Below, one piece after another: positions 1-10,887 of a DNA stretch of 64,000 nucleotides. The first letter of the stretch is position 1. Every line of letters starts with the position of its first letter. The notes beneath the pieces are model-generated. The model was not told the DNA's origin. It ran no database searches and saw only the letters and a program-made list of their open reading frames with translations. A program made the translations under genes and the position numbers. The stretch spans positions 1 to 64,000 of the forward strand of contig NZ_JAGSSY010000003.1 of the NCBI RefSeq assembly GCF_018145655.1, read 5' to 3'. The stretch comes from Campylobacter anatolicus. Its GTDB lineage: Bacteria > Campylobacterota > Campylobacteria > Campylobacterales > Campylobacteraceae.

Positions 1-99
1 AATAAGGTAAAGAATAAAGCTAGTTCTAAAGTAGATGAAGTTAAGAGTAATCAAAAAGCTAAAGAGGAAATATCTAAAACACAGAGTATAGAAAAGTAA
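1..99 (+). CDS. 3' end of an unidentified lysine-rich protein (partial)
   Basis: The first 99 bases read in frame 1 without a stop for 32 codons and end in TAA. The peptide is dominated by Lys, Glu, Ser and Asn, as in a disordered charged tail. The rest of the gene lies left of the window, so no function can be given. The 160 bases that follow are AT-rich and carry no gene before ribBA. Confidence 0.45.
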   Translation, partial: NKVKNKASSKVDEVKSNQKAKEEISKTQSIEK

Positions 100-260
100 A
101 ATAATTAAAATGTGTGTTAGAAAGGAATAAGAAATAAAAGCGTATATCAAAAGATAATTTTAAAACCAAGATAAAATAAAAGCTATCTAAAAAATCAAAT
201 AATTTTAAATACAGTAAAAGTTAAAATTTGTTACTATTTCATAAAAATTAAAGGAAATTT

Positions 261-1277
261 ATGAGTTTTGAGAAAGTTAGACGTGCCATTGAGGATATGA
301 AAAATGGCAAGATGATAGTTATGGTTGATGATGAGGATCGTGAAAATGAGGGTGATCTGATATTTGCTGCTGAGCATAGTGATATACAAAAAGTAAATTT
401 TGCAATCACTCACGCTAAGGGCGTTTTATGCCTTGCAATGGATGAGGCAAATGCTAAGCGACTCGATTTGCCATTAATGGTAGCTAAAAACACATCTAGC
501 CATGAGACGGCATTTACTATTACAATAGACGCAAAGGACGCTACAACTGGCGTGAGTGCATATGAGCGTGATATGACTATACGCCTAGCCGCAAGAGCTG
601 ATTCAAAGCCTGATGAGTTTGTGCGTCCGGGGCATATATTTCCATTGATTGCTAAAAGTGGTGGCGTGCTTGTTCGCACGGGACACACTGAGGGTTCAGT
701 AGATCTTTGTAAGTTTGCTGGACTTGCTCCAATGGCGGCGATTTGTGAGATAGTAAAAGAAGACGGTATGATGGCTCGGCGTGATTATTTAGAGAAATTT
801 TGTGATAAATACGACATAGCTATGGTTGCTGTCTCTGATCTTGTTGAGTATCGCTTAAGCAATGAGAGCTTAGTTAAATTTAGTGAGCCAAAGAGTATAA
901 AAATAGCTGGTTTTGACGCAGTGCAGTTCAAAATACAAGATCACAAAGATAAAATTCATATGGCTTATGTATTTGGTAAAATTAGCTCAAAAACAAATGT
1001 AAAATTTCATAAATCATTGCCTGATTATGAGTTTTTAAGCTCTATAAAATATACAGAGATAGTAAAGACCATAGAATATTTAAGTAAAAATAGTGGCATA
1101 TTTGTATTTTTAGATGGGGATAACCAATCAAATTCTACTAAAGACTATGGCATAGGAGCTCAAATTTTAAAGCATCTTGGAGTGAGTGAGATAGAACTTA
1201 TAACTTCAAGCAAAAATAAAGAATTTGTTGGCATTAGCGGATTTGGACTAAATGTTATAAACTATAAAGATTTTTAA
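261..1277 (+). CDS. ribBA: RibBA-like 3,4-dihydroxy-2-butanone 4-phosphate synthase with degenerate GTP cyclohydrolase II domain
   Basis: Makes 3,4-dihydroxy-2-butanone 4-phosphate from ribulose 5-phosphate for riboflavin synthesis. Residues 1-200 form the RibB domain: the acidic metal/substrate loop DDEDRENEGDL lies near 23-33, THAKGVLCLA near 50-59, RPGHIFPL near 121-128 and RTGHTEGSVDL near 138-148. Residues 210-338 align in position with GTP cyclohydrolase II but lack its zinc-binding Cys cluster and the usual catalytic motifs, so this half is probably not catalytic. An RBS (AAAGGAAA) precedes the ATG. The gene stands alone, ahead of a chemoreceptor. Confidence 0.9.
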   Translation: MSFEKVRRAIEDMKNGKMIVMVDDEDRENEGDLIFAAEHSDIQKVNFAITHAKGVLCLAMDEANAKRLDLPLMVAKNTSSHETAFTITIDAKDATTGVSAYERDMTIRLAARADSKPDEFVRPGHIFPLIAKSGGVLVRTGHTEGSVDLCKFAGLAPMAAICEIVKEDGMMARRDYLEKFCDKYDIAMVAVSDLVEYRLSNESLVKFSEPKSIKIAGFDAVQFKIQDHKDKIHMAYVFGKISSKTNVKFHKSLPDYEFLSSIKYTEIVKTIEYLSKNSGIFVFLDGDNQSNSTKDYGIGAQILKHLGVSEIELITSSKNKEFVGISGFGLNVINYKDF

Positions 1278-1414
1278 AGATATTATATTTTTGTAACATT
1301 AGCATTAAATATTTTTAGTATTTACTGAAATTTATTAAATTTTTAAATATTTTTTGATAACTTATTCCACAGTAATAATTCTTTTACAAATTAAATTTAT
1401 TTAAAGGATATTTA

Positions 1415-3382
1415 ATGCGTTCCATAACTAACAAAATAGCTTTAATGCTTATAGTTGCACTTTGCGTTTCGTTTTGTGTAATATCATTTATGAGCTACAC
1501 TATATCAGAAAATAAGGCGATAGAGCTAATTGGGCATACACAAAGTAAAATCTTAGATGATGTTAAAAGCACATTAGATGATTTTTTAAATGGAAATATT
1601 GCAATAATTTCAAAAGTTTCAAAAGAAGTTTTAGCTAAAAATGCAGATCATCAAGAGACTATCGAGATTATAAAAGGTGCTAAAATTTGGGGTAGCGATC
1701 TGATATCTTTGGTATATGCTGGTTATGAGGCAGATGGTGCTATGTATCGTTCAAATGGTAATCACCAAATGCCTAGTGATGGTTACGATCCAAGGACTAG
1801 GGATTGGTATAAACTGGCAAAAGAAAAAGGTAATGTTACATACACAGATCCTTATATAGCTGCATCTACTAAATCAAAAGTCATTGCATTTTCGGCTCCT
1901 CTAAAACAAAATGGTAAATTTATAGGTGCTTTAGGAATGAATCTTGATGTAGGAGCTGTTAGCAAAGAGATCTTAGATATAGGTAAGACTGATTATAGCT
2001 ATGTGTATGTTATAGATAGTAATGGTGTTATATTAATACATGAAAATGAAGACCTTGTATCAAAACCAACAGATATTACAAAGGAGTTGGTGGCAAAATA
2101 TAATGCTAAAAAATTTGATAAAAATGGTCTCATAAGCTATATAAATACAGCCGGAGAGAGCGTAAATGCAGAAATTTTACCTGTAGGAAACGATAAAGGT
2201 TGGCTTATAGTTACTGCTATGGAGGCAGATATATTTTCTACTCATACTATACCGCTCTTAAAAATGCAAATAGGACTTGCAATATTGTTTGTTGTATTAC
2301 TATCTATTTTTATATATATTTTACTCAAACGCTCTCTTAGTCCGATAAAAATTATACAAGATAAGTTAGATGAGACGTTTAAATTTGTAACATACGAGAC
2401 AAGTGAACCAAGTAGGCTTGTGATAAATTCTAAAGATGAATTTGGCGTGATGAGTGAGGCTATAAATAAGAGTATAGATAAAGTAGTAGGTGGTCTAAAA
2501 CTAGATAATAAAATGATAGATGAGCTAAACAACGTTGCAAATAAGATGATTAAAGGAAATTTAGGTGCAAAAATTTCAAGTGAACCTAATAATCCAGAGT
2601 TATCTAAACTTAAGAATTTATTAAACGGATTTTTTGAATCTATTAGCTTAAATTTAAAAGATGTTACAAATACTTTGAATTTATATTCAAATAATGATTT
2701 TACCGCCCAAGTAGCTCAAAACCCAAATTTGGAAGCTGAATTAAGAGATATGATAGATGGTGTGGCTAATATGGGCAATGTTATCCGTGCTATGTTAAAT
2801 CAAAATTTAAATGATGCTCAAATATTAGAAGATAAAGCAAAAATACTTGAAGAATCTATGGGAACATTAACAAACGGAGCTAGAGAGCAAGCAAGTAGCC
2901 TACAAGAGAGTGCAGCAGCGGTTGAAGAGATGAGCTCATCAATGAGTGCAATCACTCAAAAGACACAGGATGTTATAAGACAAAGTGAAGAGATTAAAAA
3001 TATCATAACTATAATTAGAGATATAGCAGATCAAACAAATCTACTAGCACTTAATGCAGCTATTGAAGCAGCAAGAGCAGGAGAGCATGGTAGAGGCTTT
3101 GCAGTTGTTGCTGATGAAGTTAGAAAACTAGCAGAGAGAACTCAAAAATCACTAGGTGAGATAGAGGCTAATACAAATGTCTTAGCTCAATCAATAAATG
3201 AGATGAGTGAATCAATAAGAGAACAAAGTGAAGCTATCAATATGATAAATCAAGGTGTAGCACAAGTTGATCACTTGACTAAACAAAATGTAGAGATAGC
3301 CAATCAAACAAACAAAATAACATCTGAAGTAGATGAGATGGCTAAGGCTATAACTGCTGACGTTAGAAAGAAGAAATTTTAA
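1415..3382 (+). CDS. Methyl-accepting chemotaxis protein with periplasmic Cache domain
   Basis: Transmembrane chemoreceptor of 655 residues. TM1 is about residues 7-28. The periplasmic ligand-binding part (about 30-275) has double-Cache features, including [13 protein letters not shown] near 128-140 and [20 protein letters not shown] near 165-184. TM2 is about 280-303, followed by a HAMP-like linker. The cytoplasmic hairpin tip ([20 protein letters not shown] and [19 protein letters not shown]) is intact, so CheA/CheW coupling is expected. The C terminus ADVRKKKF is common in Campylobacter receptors. The ligand cannot be read from sequence; a small-molecule dCache ligand such as an amino acid is only a guess. 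A strong terminator hairpin follows. Confidence 0.93.
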   Translation: MRSITNKIALMLIVALCVSFCVISFMSYTISENKAIELIGHTQSKILDDVKSTLDDFLNGNIAIISKVSKEVLAKNADHQETIEIIKGAKIWGSDLISLVYAGYEADGAMYRSNGNHQMPSDGYDPRTRDWYKLAKEKGNVTYTDPYIAASTKSKVIAFSAPLKQNGKFIGALGMNLDVGAVSKEILDIGKTDYSYVYVIDSNGVILIHENEDLVSKPTDITKELVAKYNAKKFDKNGLISYINTAGESVNAEILPVGNDKGWLIVTAMEADIFSTHTIPLLKMQIGLAILFVVLLSIFIYILLKRSLSPIKIIQDKLDETFKFVTYETSEPSRLVINSKDEFGVMSEAINKSIDKVVGGLKLDNKMIDELNNVANKMIKGNLGAKISSEPNNPELSKLKNLLNGFFESISLNLKDVTNTLNLYSNNDFTAQVAQNPNLEAELRDMIDGVANMGNVIRAMLNQNLNDAQILEDKAKILEESMGTLTNGAREQASSLQESAAAVEEMSSSMSAITQKTQDVIRQSEEIKNIITIIRDIADQTNLLALNAAIEAARAGEHGRGFAVVADEVRKLAERTQKSLGEIEANTNVLAQSINEMSESIREQSEAINMINQGVAQVDHLTKQNVEIANQTNKITSEVDEMAKAITADVRKKKF

Positions 3383-3391
3383 CTTTCAATC

Positions 3392-3421
3392 AAATTTAAG
3401 AGCTATAAGGCTCTTAAATTT
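3392..3421 (+). terminator. Hairpin terminator behind the chemoreceptor gene
   Basis: A perfect 12-bp stem (AAATTTAAGAGC and GCTCTTAAATTT) around a 6-base loop TATAAG begins 10 bases after the stop codon. The stem is AT-rich at its base. It separates the chemoreceptor from acnB. Confidence 0.7.
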
Positions 3422-3505
3422 ATACACAAAAACATATTACTATACAATAATTTTTAAATTTAAATATTTTTTGCTAAAATTATCTAAAAAATTTAAAGGA
3501 CTATT

Positions 3506-6055
3506 ATGAGTTTTTTTGATAATTATGAAAAGCATGTGAATGAGAGAGCTGCTCTTGGTGTACCACCACTTGCATTAAATGTAGAGCAGACTAAAAAAAT
3601 TTGCGAGCTTTTAAGAGATGGAGATGCTCGTCAAGATGAGCTTATAAATTTATTAGCAACTCGTGTTAACCCAGGTGTTGATGATTCTGCAAAAGTAAAG
3701 GCTGAATTTTTAAACGAGATAATAAATCATGATCTAAACGTGGCAGGACTTGATAAGATAAAAGCCATAAAAATGCTAGGTAAAATGTTAGGTGGCTATA
3801 ATGTTATCGTGCTTATCTTAACTCTATCAAATGCCGATGAAAACATAGCAGAGGCGGCCTGTAATGAGCTAAAAAATACGATATTTATTCATGATTATTT
3901 TAACGATGTTTTAAATTTAAGTAAGAATAATAAATTTGCTATGCAAGTTCTTATCTCTTGGGCGAATGCAGAGTGGTTTTTAAGTCGTGAGAGTTTACCA
4001 GATGTTATAAAAGCAGTAGTTTTCAAAGTTGCTGGTGAGACAAATACTGACGATCTAAGTCCAGCAAGTGAGGCTTTTACTCGATCAGACATACCGCTAC
4101 ATGCAAATGCAATGTTGCTTAAGCGTCAAAATGGGAGCTTAGAAAAGATTGCTGAGCTTAAAAAAAGTGGTCGGGAAGTCGTATATGTCGGTGATGTAGT
4201 GGGTACTGGCTCTAGCCGAAAGAGTGGTATAAACTCCATTCAGTGGCACTTTGGGCGTGAGATAGATGGTGTGCCAAATAAAAAAACAGGTGGTATAGTC
4301 ATCGGCACGACTATCGCTCCGATATTTTTTAATACTGCCGAAGATAGTGGTGCGTTACCGATTATAGCTGATGTGAGTGGACTTGAGATGGGCGATAAAA
4401 TAGAAATCTACCCATACAAGGGCGAGATAGTTAAAGATGGCTTAGTCGTGGCTAAATTTAATCTCACGCCAAATACTTTATTTGATGAGATCAAAGCAGG
4501 TGGTCGCATACCGCTTATTATCGCACGTTCACTTTGCACAAAGGCTAGAGCAGCTTTAAATTTAGAAGCAGAGCAAATTTTTATAAAGCCAGAACAGCCA
4601 AAGAGTGAAAACGTCGGCTTTACGTTAGCTCAAAAAATAGTAGGCAAGGCGTGTGGTATTGATGGCGTGCTACCAAACAGTTACGTTGAGCCACTCACGC
4701 TTACAGTCGGCTCACAAGACACTACTGGACCGATGACAAGAGATGAGATAAAAGAGCTTGCAAGTCTTGGATTTTCAGCGGATTTTGTATTACAAAGCTT
4801 CTGTCATACCGCTGCATATCCAAAGATAAGTGATGCAGCCTTGCATAAAACTCTACCTAAATTTATAAACTCTCGTGGTGGCGTGAGCCTAAAACCAGGA
4901 GATGGCGTCATACATTCGTGGCTAAATCGTATGGTGCTACCTGATAGTGTTGGTACTGGCGGAGACAGTCATACACGCTTTCCTATTGGCATAAGCTTTC
5001 CTGCTGGTAGTGGATTGGTGGCGTTTGCGGCAGTGCTTGGTGTTATGCCACTTAATATGCCTGAGTCTGTTTTAGTGCGATTTAGCGGTACTTTACAAGA
5101 TGGTATAACACTAAGAGATCTTGTAAATGCGATACCATACTACGCGATAAAGCGTGGGCTTTTAAGTGTCGATAAAAAGAATAAAAAGAATATTTTTGCT
5201 GGCAAAATTCTTGAAATTGAAGGACTAGAGAGCTTAAAAGTAGAACAGGCATTTGAGCTTAGCGATGCTTCTGCGGAGCGTTCTGCAGCAGCTTGTGCGA
5301 TAAATTTAGATGTTGCTCCTGTGATTGAGTATATAAAATCAAACATTAGCCTTATTGAGGCGATGATTAGTTCTGGTTATACAAGCCGTGAGACACTAGA
5401 GCGAAGAGCAGATAAAATGCGTGAATGGCTCAAGAATCCTACGCTTTTAAGGGCTGATAAAAATGCAAAATATGCTCAGATTATTGAGATAAATTTAGAT
5501 GATATAAAAGAGCCGATTCTAGCGTGTCCTAATGATCCTGATGATGTGGCGACTTTGAGTGAAATCTTGGCCGATAACGGCCGTCCGCACAAGATAGACG
5601 AGGTTTTTGTTGGTAGCTGTATGACAAACATCGGACATTACCGAGCTTTGGGCGAAATACTGCGTGGTGAAGGAGCTATACCTACTCGTCTTTGGGTAGT
5701 ACCACCAACAAAGATGGATAAGGATAAGCTCATAAGCGAAGGGTATTATAGCGTATTTGGTGCGGCTGGAGCTAGGACTGAAGTGCCGGGCTGTTCGCTT
5801 TGTATGGGTAATCAGGCTCGTGTAGCGGATAATGCGGTCGTTTTCTCAACTTCAACAAGAAATTTTGATAACCGTATGGGTATGGGTGCGAAGGTTTATT
5901 TAGGTAGTGCTGAGTTAGCCGCTGTATGTGCTATTTTAGGGCGTTTGCCAAGTGTGAGTGAGTATATGTCTATCGTGCCTAAAAAGCTAGAGAACAAACA
6001 AAATGAAGTTTATAAATACTTAAATTTTAACGAACTAAGCGAATTTAGTGTATAA
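3506..6055 (+). CDS. acnB: Bifunctional aconitate hydratase 2 / 2-methylisocitrate dehydratase
   Basis: Cytoplasmic TCA-cycle aconitase B, converting citrate to isocitrate on a [4Fe-4S] cluster. Length (849 aa) and layout fit AcnB: an N-terminal helical HEAT-like domain (1-160), the swivel domain (about 165-380; [13 protein letters not shown] near 231), then the catalytic domains. The cluster-binding region is visible as [13 protein letters not shown] (about 704) and [13 protein letters not shown] (about 763), which supply the three Cys. [13 protein letters not shown] (about 488) is a substrate-site motif. The ATG has RBS AAAGGA. Confidence 0.97.
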   Translation: MSFFDNYEKHVNERAALGVPPLALNVEQTKKICELLRDGDARQDELINLLATRVNPGVDDSAKVKAEFLNEIINHDLNVAGLDKIKAIKMLGKMLGGYNVIVLILTLSNADENIAEAACNELKNTIFIHDYFNDVLNLSKNNKFAMQVLISWANAEWFLSRESLPDVIKAVVFKVAGETNTDDLSPASEAFTRSDIPLHANAMLLKRQNGSLEKIAELKKSGREVVYVGDVVGTGSSRKSGINSIQWHFGREIDGVPNKKTGGIVIGTTIAPIFFNTAEDSGALPIIADVSGLEMGDKIEIYPYKGEIVKDGLVVAKFNLTPNTLFDEIKAGGRIPLIIARSLCTKARAALNLEAEQIFIKPEQPKSENVGFTLAQKIVGKACGIDGVLPNSYVEPLTLTVGSQDTTGPMTRDEIKELASLGFSADFVLQSFCHTAAYPKISDAALHKTLPKFINSRGGVSLKPGDGVIHSWLNRMVLPDSVGTGGDSHTRFPIGISFPAGSGLVAFAAVLGVMPLNMPESVLVRFSGTLQDGITLRDLVNAIPYYAIKRGLLSVDKKNKKNIFAGKILEIEGLESLKVEQAFELSDASAERSAAACAINLDVAPVIEYIKSNISLIEAMISSGYTSRETLERRADKMREWLKNPTLLRADKNAKYAQIIEINLDDIKEPILACPNDPDDVATLSEILADNGRPHKIDEVFVGSCMTNIGHYRALGEILRGEGAIPTRLWVVPPTKMDKDKLISEGYYSVFGAAGARTEVPGCSLCMGNQARVADNAVVFSTSTRNFDNRMGMGAKVYLGSAELAAVCAILGRLPSVSEYMSIVPKKLENKQNEVYKYLNFNELSEFSV

Positions 6056-6089
6056 ATTTGATAAAATAATGGGTTTTAAGGAGGATACA

Positions 6090-7301
6090 GTGAGATATAT
6101 TATTTTTTGTATATTTTTGACAGTATCATCCTATGCCATAACTTGCGAGAGCTTAAGCGATAAAAGTGCGTTTAAAACACAGCCAAAGAACTTTGCAGAT
6201 ATCAGCGAAGAATTATTTTCTTGTGATAAGTCCATTTTAAATTTAAATGAGATAAAAGAGCTTTTAAATTTAGCTAAGATTATACGTGGCGAGAACCCAA
6301 ACTGCGTTGGCAGCGGTGTTTATGATGAGAACTTTAATAAATTTAGATGGGGTATTTTAAAGGCTGGATATGCCCCTGAAATTTATAAAAATACATTAGC
6401 AAAACCGGATGTCGCTGAAGCACAAAAAGATGCTCAAATGACGTATTTTCGCTACTGGGGAAACTTATATCTATATAATTTTTTAAAGCATAAGCAGTTT
6501 TTAAAAGCTTATAATGAGGCTCAAACTCCGCTTGTTAAATTTTATGAGAGTCGTGGCATAGATGCTGGTAGTGCGGCGTATTATGCGACAAGCGTAGTAA
6601 ATGAGTTTTTAAGTTTTGCAGTTGGTAAAGAATATACGCAAAAATCACGTGGTAAAATGAGCGAGATACAACAAATTTTAAGCGATAAAAACTTAAATTT
6701 AAACTATTTAATATCTCTACTTTATAATAAAAATTATACTCAATTTGAGCTAACAAATATGCTAAATACTGCACTCTTAAATGAGCAAAGAGTAGACGTA
6801 TTAAATGAAATTTTAAAACGTGGAGCAGATATTAATATAGGTGATGAGACACCACTTTTTTATGCACTCAAAAATATCAAAAATGTAGAGTTTTTGATAA
6901 AACAGGGTGCAAATGTCAATCATAAAAATTTATTTGGCAAGACAGCTCTGTTTTATGCAGTTGAATTTAAAGATGAGTCGCTTATTAGGTTGCTTTTAGA
7001 ATATGGTGCAGATACGAATGCAACTTACATTGACACAAATACCAAAAACGCTATGCTAAATATGGGCGACCAGCGATTTTACGAAAATACTTGTGCTTTA
7101 GAGCACACTGGTCGCTCGGTCTTTATGCATGCTGCAGCTCATGCAGATGCTAGTATTTTAGCACTGCTTGTAAGTGCTATGGTAGATATAAATTTGATAG
7201 ATGAAATCGGCTTTAATGCTATGGATTATGCGATTATAAATGGAAATAATAACGCGATAGAGTATCTAAAAACACTTGGTTTAGAGCCAAATTTAAATTA
7301 A
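6090..7301 (+). CDS. Secreted ankyrin-repeat protein
   Basis: The frame is open from an ATG at 6048, but GTG at 6090 has a perfect AAGGAGG six bases upstream and begins directly with a signal peptide (VRYIIFCIFLTVSSYAITC), so I place the start there (403 aa). The N-terminal 240 residues are helical and unrecognised. From about residue 245 there are four to five ankyrin repeats (for example DETPLFYALKNIKNVEFLIK, FGKTALFYAVEFKDESLIRL and IGFNAMDYAIINGNNNAIEY). Probably a periplasmic protein-interaction factor. Its place between acnB and an SDR gene matches C. jejuni order. No substrate or partner can be inferred. Confidence 0.85.
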   Translation: MRYIIFCIFLTVSSYAITCESLSDKSAFKTQPKNFADISEELFSCDKSILNLNEIKELLNLAKIIRGENPNCVGSGVYDENFNKFRWGILKAGYAPEIYKNTLAKPDVAEAQKDAQMTYFRYWGNLYLYNFLKHKQFLKAYNEAQTPLVKFYESRGIDAGSAAYYATSVVNEFLSFAVGKEYTQKSRGKMSEIQQILSDKNLNLNYLISLLYNKNYTQFELTNMLNTALLNEQRVDVLNEILKRGADINIGDETPLFYALKNIKNVEFLIKQGANVNHKNLFGKTALFYAVEFKDESLIRLLLEYGADTNATYIDTNTKNAMLNMGDQRFYENTCALEHTGRSVFMHAAAHADASILALLVSAMVDINLIDEIGFNAMDYAIINGNNNAIEYLKTLGLEPNLN

Positions 7302-7313
7302 AAAGGAGTGAAG

Positions 7314-8060
7314 GTGAAGAATACAGCTTTTATAACAGGTGCGACATCTGGTTTTGGCGAGGCGATAGCAAGGCGACTTTCGCTTGAGGGTTACAAGATC
7401 GTTGCTCTTGGACGCAGGCGTGAGAGGCTAGAAAAACTTGCCACAGAGCTTGGTAATACGCACATTATAACCGCAGACATACGTGATAAAAATGCAGTTT
7501 TTGAAGCTGTTAAAAGCTTGCCTGAAAATTTTAAAGATATTGAAGTATTGGTAAATAACGCTGGTCTTGCACTTGGACTTGATGGTATTGTAGAGGCAAA
7601 TGTAGAGGATTTGGAAGTTATGATTGATACAAACATAAAAGGGCTACTTTACTCCACAAAGGCAGTGTTACCGATAATGATGGCTAGAAAAAGTGGATAT
7701 ATCTTTAATATTGGCTCAACTGCTGGTGCGTGGCCATATCCTGGTAGCCACGTATATGGTGCTAGCAAGGCATTTGTTAAGCAGTTTAGTCGTAATATGC
7801 GAAATGATATTAAAGGTTCTGGCATAAGAGTAACCGAGATAGCTCCAGGCATATGCAAGACCGAGTTTAGCGATGTGAGATTTAAGGGTGATACAAAAAA
7901 GGCAGATGCTGTGTATGAAGGTGTGGAGTATATTAGAGCCGAAGATATTGCAACTATCGTGCTAAATTGCATAAATATGCCTAAACATGTCAATATCAAT
8001 ATCGTTGAAGCGATGGCGACAGCACAGACTTGGGCTGGACTACATATAGAGAAAAATTAA
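7314..8060 (+). CDS. Short-chain dehydrogenase/reductase (YdfG-like)
   Basis: Cytoplasmic NAD(P)-dependent oxidoreductase of the classical SDR family, about 248 aa. It shows the Rossmann motif TGATSGFGEAIA near the N terminus, NNAG near residue 85, a catalytic Ser in GSTAGAWPYPG and the YGASK catalytic Tyr-Lys pair near 150. The sequence is closest in feel to YdfG-type 3-hydroxy acid/serine dehydrogenases, but substrate is an inference. Two GTG codons compete: 7308 lies one base after AAAAGGA, whereas 7314 has normal spacing, so I prefer 7314. It starts within 15 bases of the ankyrin gene, suggesting co-transcription. Confidence 0.9.
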   Translation: MKNTAFITGATSGFGEAIARRLSLEGYKIVALGRRRERLEKLATELGNTHIITADIRDKNAVFEAVKSLPENFKDIEVLVNNAGLALGLDGIVEANVEDLEVMIDTNIKGLLYSTKAVLPIMMARKSGYIFNIGSTAGAWPYPGSHVYGASKAFVKQFSRNMRNDIKGSGIRVTEIAPGICKTEFSDVRFKGDTKKADAVYEGVEYIRAEDIATIVLNCINMPKHVNINIVEAMATAQTWAGLHIEKN

Positions 8061-8079
8061 ATTTAAAAGGAATATGTGA

Positions 8080-9771
8080 ATGAGAAGGTTTTTATTCGTT
8101 GTTGGATTGCTTTTTTTGCCGATGCTGGGTTTTGCTGATGCGGCTGAGAATGCGAAACTTTTTGGCATTTGGACGCTCGTGCCTCCAGTTATGGCGATAG
8201 TTTTGGCGTTTATTACAAAAGATGTTATTTTATCGCTTTTTATTGGCGTTTTTAGCGGCACATTTCTTATAAATATCGTAAATGAAAATATATTTACAAC
8301 TTTTGTTAAGGCATTTATCGGCATTGTTGAGAGAGTTGTAAAATCTATGGCAGATAGCTGGAATGCTGGTATTATGTTACAAGTCCTTTGTATTGGTGGT
8401 GTCGTCGCACTTATTACTAAAATGGGTGGCACAAAGGCGGTAGCACTATGGCTTAGCAAAAAGGCGAAAACTGGTATCTCGGCTCAAATTTCTACTTGGG
8501 TAATGGGACTTTTTGTCTTCTTTGATGATTATGCAAACGCTTTGATAGTTGGACCTATTATGCGTCCGATAACTGATAAATTTAAAGTAAGTCGTGAAAA
8601 ACTTGCATTTATCATTGATGCTACTGCAGCACCGATTGCTGGTATTGCTATTATCTCAACTTGGGTTGGACTTGAGATCTCTCTCATAAAAGATGGTTAT
8701 GCACTAATAGGCATTGAAAATATCAATGCCTATGGCATATTTATAGAGACGATACCTTATCGTTTTTATAACCTTTTCATCCTATTTTTTATCATCTGCA
8801 CTGCTATGATGGGGCGTGAGTTTGGACCTATGCTACTTGCAGAGTGTCGTGCAAGAAAGGGCGAGATAAGTTCTAATAGAACTAAGATGCAAGATATTGA
8901 TGATAAAACTTTAGAACCAAAAGATGGCATAAAGTTGCAAAGCTCAAATGCTGTTGTGCCACTTTTAGTGCTGATATTTGGAGCTTTTGTGAGTTTTTAT
9001 TTTAGTGGACTATCCGCGTTAGAGGGTGAGGCATTAAATGCGGCTCAGGCAGCACCACTATCTTTTGAGACTTTTAGAGAGACCTTTGGTGCAGCGGATG
9101 CTTCTGTGGCATTATTCCAATCAGCACTTTTAGCTACGATAGTTGCTATCATAATGGGTGTTTGGCGTAAAATTTTTAGCGTAAAAGAGGCTATAGACAC
9201 TTGGGTAAAGGGCTGGAAAACGATGATTATTACGATAGTTATCCTTCTTCTTGCGTGGAGTTTAAGCTCGGTTATCAAAGACCTTGGTACATCACGTTAT
9301 TTGGTTGATATGCTAAGTAGTACTACACCAAAGCTCATACTTCCTGCGGCTATCTTTATGCTTGGCTCATTTATTTCGTTTTCAACTGGCACTAGCTACG
9401 GTACAATGGGAATTTTAATGCCACTTGCAATACCACTTGCAAACGCTGTAGGTGCAAACTATGGCTTAAGTGGAGAAGAACTTCATACATATATGATTAT
9501 CAACATCTCATCAGTGCTTACGGGAGCCATATTTGGCGATCACTGCTCACCTATCTCAGACACTACAATACTCTCATCAATGGGTGCAGGGTGCAATCAC
9601 TTAGATCACGTTTCAACACAGTTGTTTTACGCACTTAGCGTTGGTGCAGTGGCGATTTTAGCTGGATATATACCAGCTACACTTGGGATTAGTATTTGGC
9701 TTGTTTTGCCGTTTGGTCTACTTGTTACTTGGGCATTAGTAAGATTTGTAGGCAAAAAGGTGGAAGCGTAG
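8080..9771 (+). CDS. NhaC-family Na+/H+ antiporter
   Basis: Inner-membrane protein of 563 aa with about 12-13 hydrophobic segments and an N-terminal segment that may be cleaved (RFLFVVGLLFLPMLGFADA). FFDDYANALIVGP (about 147-159) and GTSYGTMGILMPLAIPLAN (about 445-463), and the C-terminal GDHCSPISDTTILSSMGAGC, are typical of NhaC-type exchangers. Expected role: export of Na+ (or related antiport) for ion and pH homeostasis. The exact ion is not provable from sequence. The stop codon abuts the TTG start of trmA. Confidence 0.88.
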   Translation: MRRFLFVVGLLFLPMLGFADAAENAKLFGIWTLVPPVMAIVLAFITKDVILSLFIGVFSGTFLINIVNENIFTTFVKAFIGIVERVVKSMADSWNAGIMLQVLCIGGVVALITKMGGTKAVALWLSKKAKTGISAQISTWVMGLFVFFDDYANALIVGPIMRPITDKFKVSREKLAFIIDATAAPIAGIAIISTWVGLEISLIKDGYALIGIENINAYGIFIETIPYRFYNLFILFFIICTAMMGREFGPMLLAECRARKGEISSNRTKMQDIDDKTLEPKDGIKLQSSNAVVPLLVLIFGAFVSFYFSGLSALEGEALNAAQAAPLSFETFRETFGAADASVALFQSALLATIVAIIMGVWRKIFSVKEAIDTWVKGWKTMIITIVILLLAWSLSSVIKDLGTSRYLVDMLSSTTPKLILPAAIFMLGSFISFSTGTSYGTMGILMPLAIPLANAVGANYGLSGEELHTYMIINISSVLTGAIFGDHCSPISDTTILSSMGAGCNHLDHVSTQLFYALSVGAVAILAGYIPATLGISIWLVLPFGLLVTWALVRFVGKKVEA

Positions 9772-10887
9772 TTGCAGTGTAGTCATTTTAGCGAGTGCGG
9801 TAGTTGTGTTTTATCTGAAAGTTACGAAAAACAGATTGAGTTTAAACGCACTCTAATAGCTGATAAATTTAGCAAATTTTATGGAGGCGAGATTGAGATT
9901 TTTGCCTCCGAGCCACGTGGATATCGCAATAGAGCAGAGTTTGGCATATGGCATGATGGCGATGAGATAAGCTATACTATGCGTGGGATAAATACTAAAT
10001 TTATAAAGATAAGCGAGTGCCCAAAAGTATGTAAGACAATCGCAGACGTGATGTGGCGTCTTTTGTATGAGCTTGGTGCAAACAAGACGTTAAAATATAG
10101 GCTTTTTGGTGTTGAGTTTATAGCTAGTTCAAATTTAGTTGTTGCTATACTTTTGTATCACAAGAGTGTCGTAGGACTAGAAGAGGATATAAAAGACATA
10201 AGCGAGAGGCTAAATTTAAAGATAATCGCACGCTCTCATGGGGTAAAGCTACAAAGCGATGAGCGTGAGCTGACGGATAAATTTAATATTGAAAAACTGA
10301 GTTATCAAATGAGATATGGCGACTCGGCATTTATCCAGCCAAACAAGGGCGTAAATAAGCAGATGATAGCTTGGGTTAGAAGTTGCATTAATGATGATAC
10401 GAAATATCGTGGTGACTTACTTGAGATGTATTGCGGACATGGAAATTTTACTCTACCACTTAGTTTTAAATTTAAAAATGTTTTAGCAACTGAGATAAGC
10501 AAAAGCTCCATATCTTATGCACTTAAAAACTGCGAGATAAACGGTGTTCAAAATATCAAATTTGTCCGCTTATCAAGTGAGGAGCTAATGGCTGCTTATG
10601 CTGGTGAGCGTAAATTTCGCCGTTTAAACAATATAAGTTTAAGCGATTATAATTTCACTCATATCTTAGTCGATCCTCCTCGTGCTGGTCTAGATATGAG
10701 CGTGATAAATTTCATAAAAAACTACCCAAACATTATCTACATATCCTGTAATCCTAAAACTCTTTATGATAACTTAAAAGAGATCACACAAACTCACAAA
10801 GTGACTAATTTTGCGGTGTTTGATCAGTTTGCTCACACTCATCATATAGAGTGCGGAGTGCTTTTAAAGGCTAAAAATGCAAGATAA
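9772..10887 (+). CDS. trmA: tRNA (uracil-5-)-methyltransferase TrmA
   Basis: SAM-dependent enzyme making 5-methyluridine in tRNA (position 54), 371 aa. The start is TTG directly after the preceding stop, with AAAAAGG 11 bases upstream. The N terminus has a C-x6-C-x2-C pattern (QCSHFSECGSC) of the kind that binds Fe-S in the related RlmC/RlmD enzymes. Catalytic motifs are present: SAM site EMYCGHGNFTLPLS (about 219-232), DPPRAGLD (about 301-308) and the nucleophile Cys in YISCNPKTL (about 323-331). An RlmC/RlmD-type rRNA target cannot be excluded. It overlaps the next gene by 11 bases. Confidence 0.88.
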   Translation: MQCSHFSECGSCVLSESYEKQIEFKRTLIADKFSKFYGGEIEIFASEPRGYRNRAEFGIWHDGDEISYTMRGINTKFIKISECPKVCKTIADVMWRLLYELGANKTLKYRLFGVEFIASSNLVVAILLYHKSVVGLEEDIKDISERLNLKIIARSHGVKLQSDERELTDKFNIEKLSYQMRYGDSAFIQPNKGVNKQMIAWVRSCINDDTKYRGDLLEMYCGHGNFTLPLSFKFKNVLATEISKSSISYALKNCEINGVQNIKFVRLSSEELMAAYAGERKFRRLNNISLSDYNFTHILVDPPRAGLDMSVINFIKNYPNIIYISCNPKTLYDNLKEITQTHKVTNFAVFDQFAHTHHIECGVLLKAKNAR

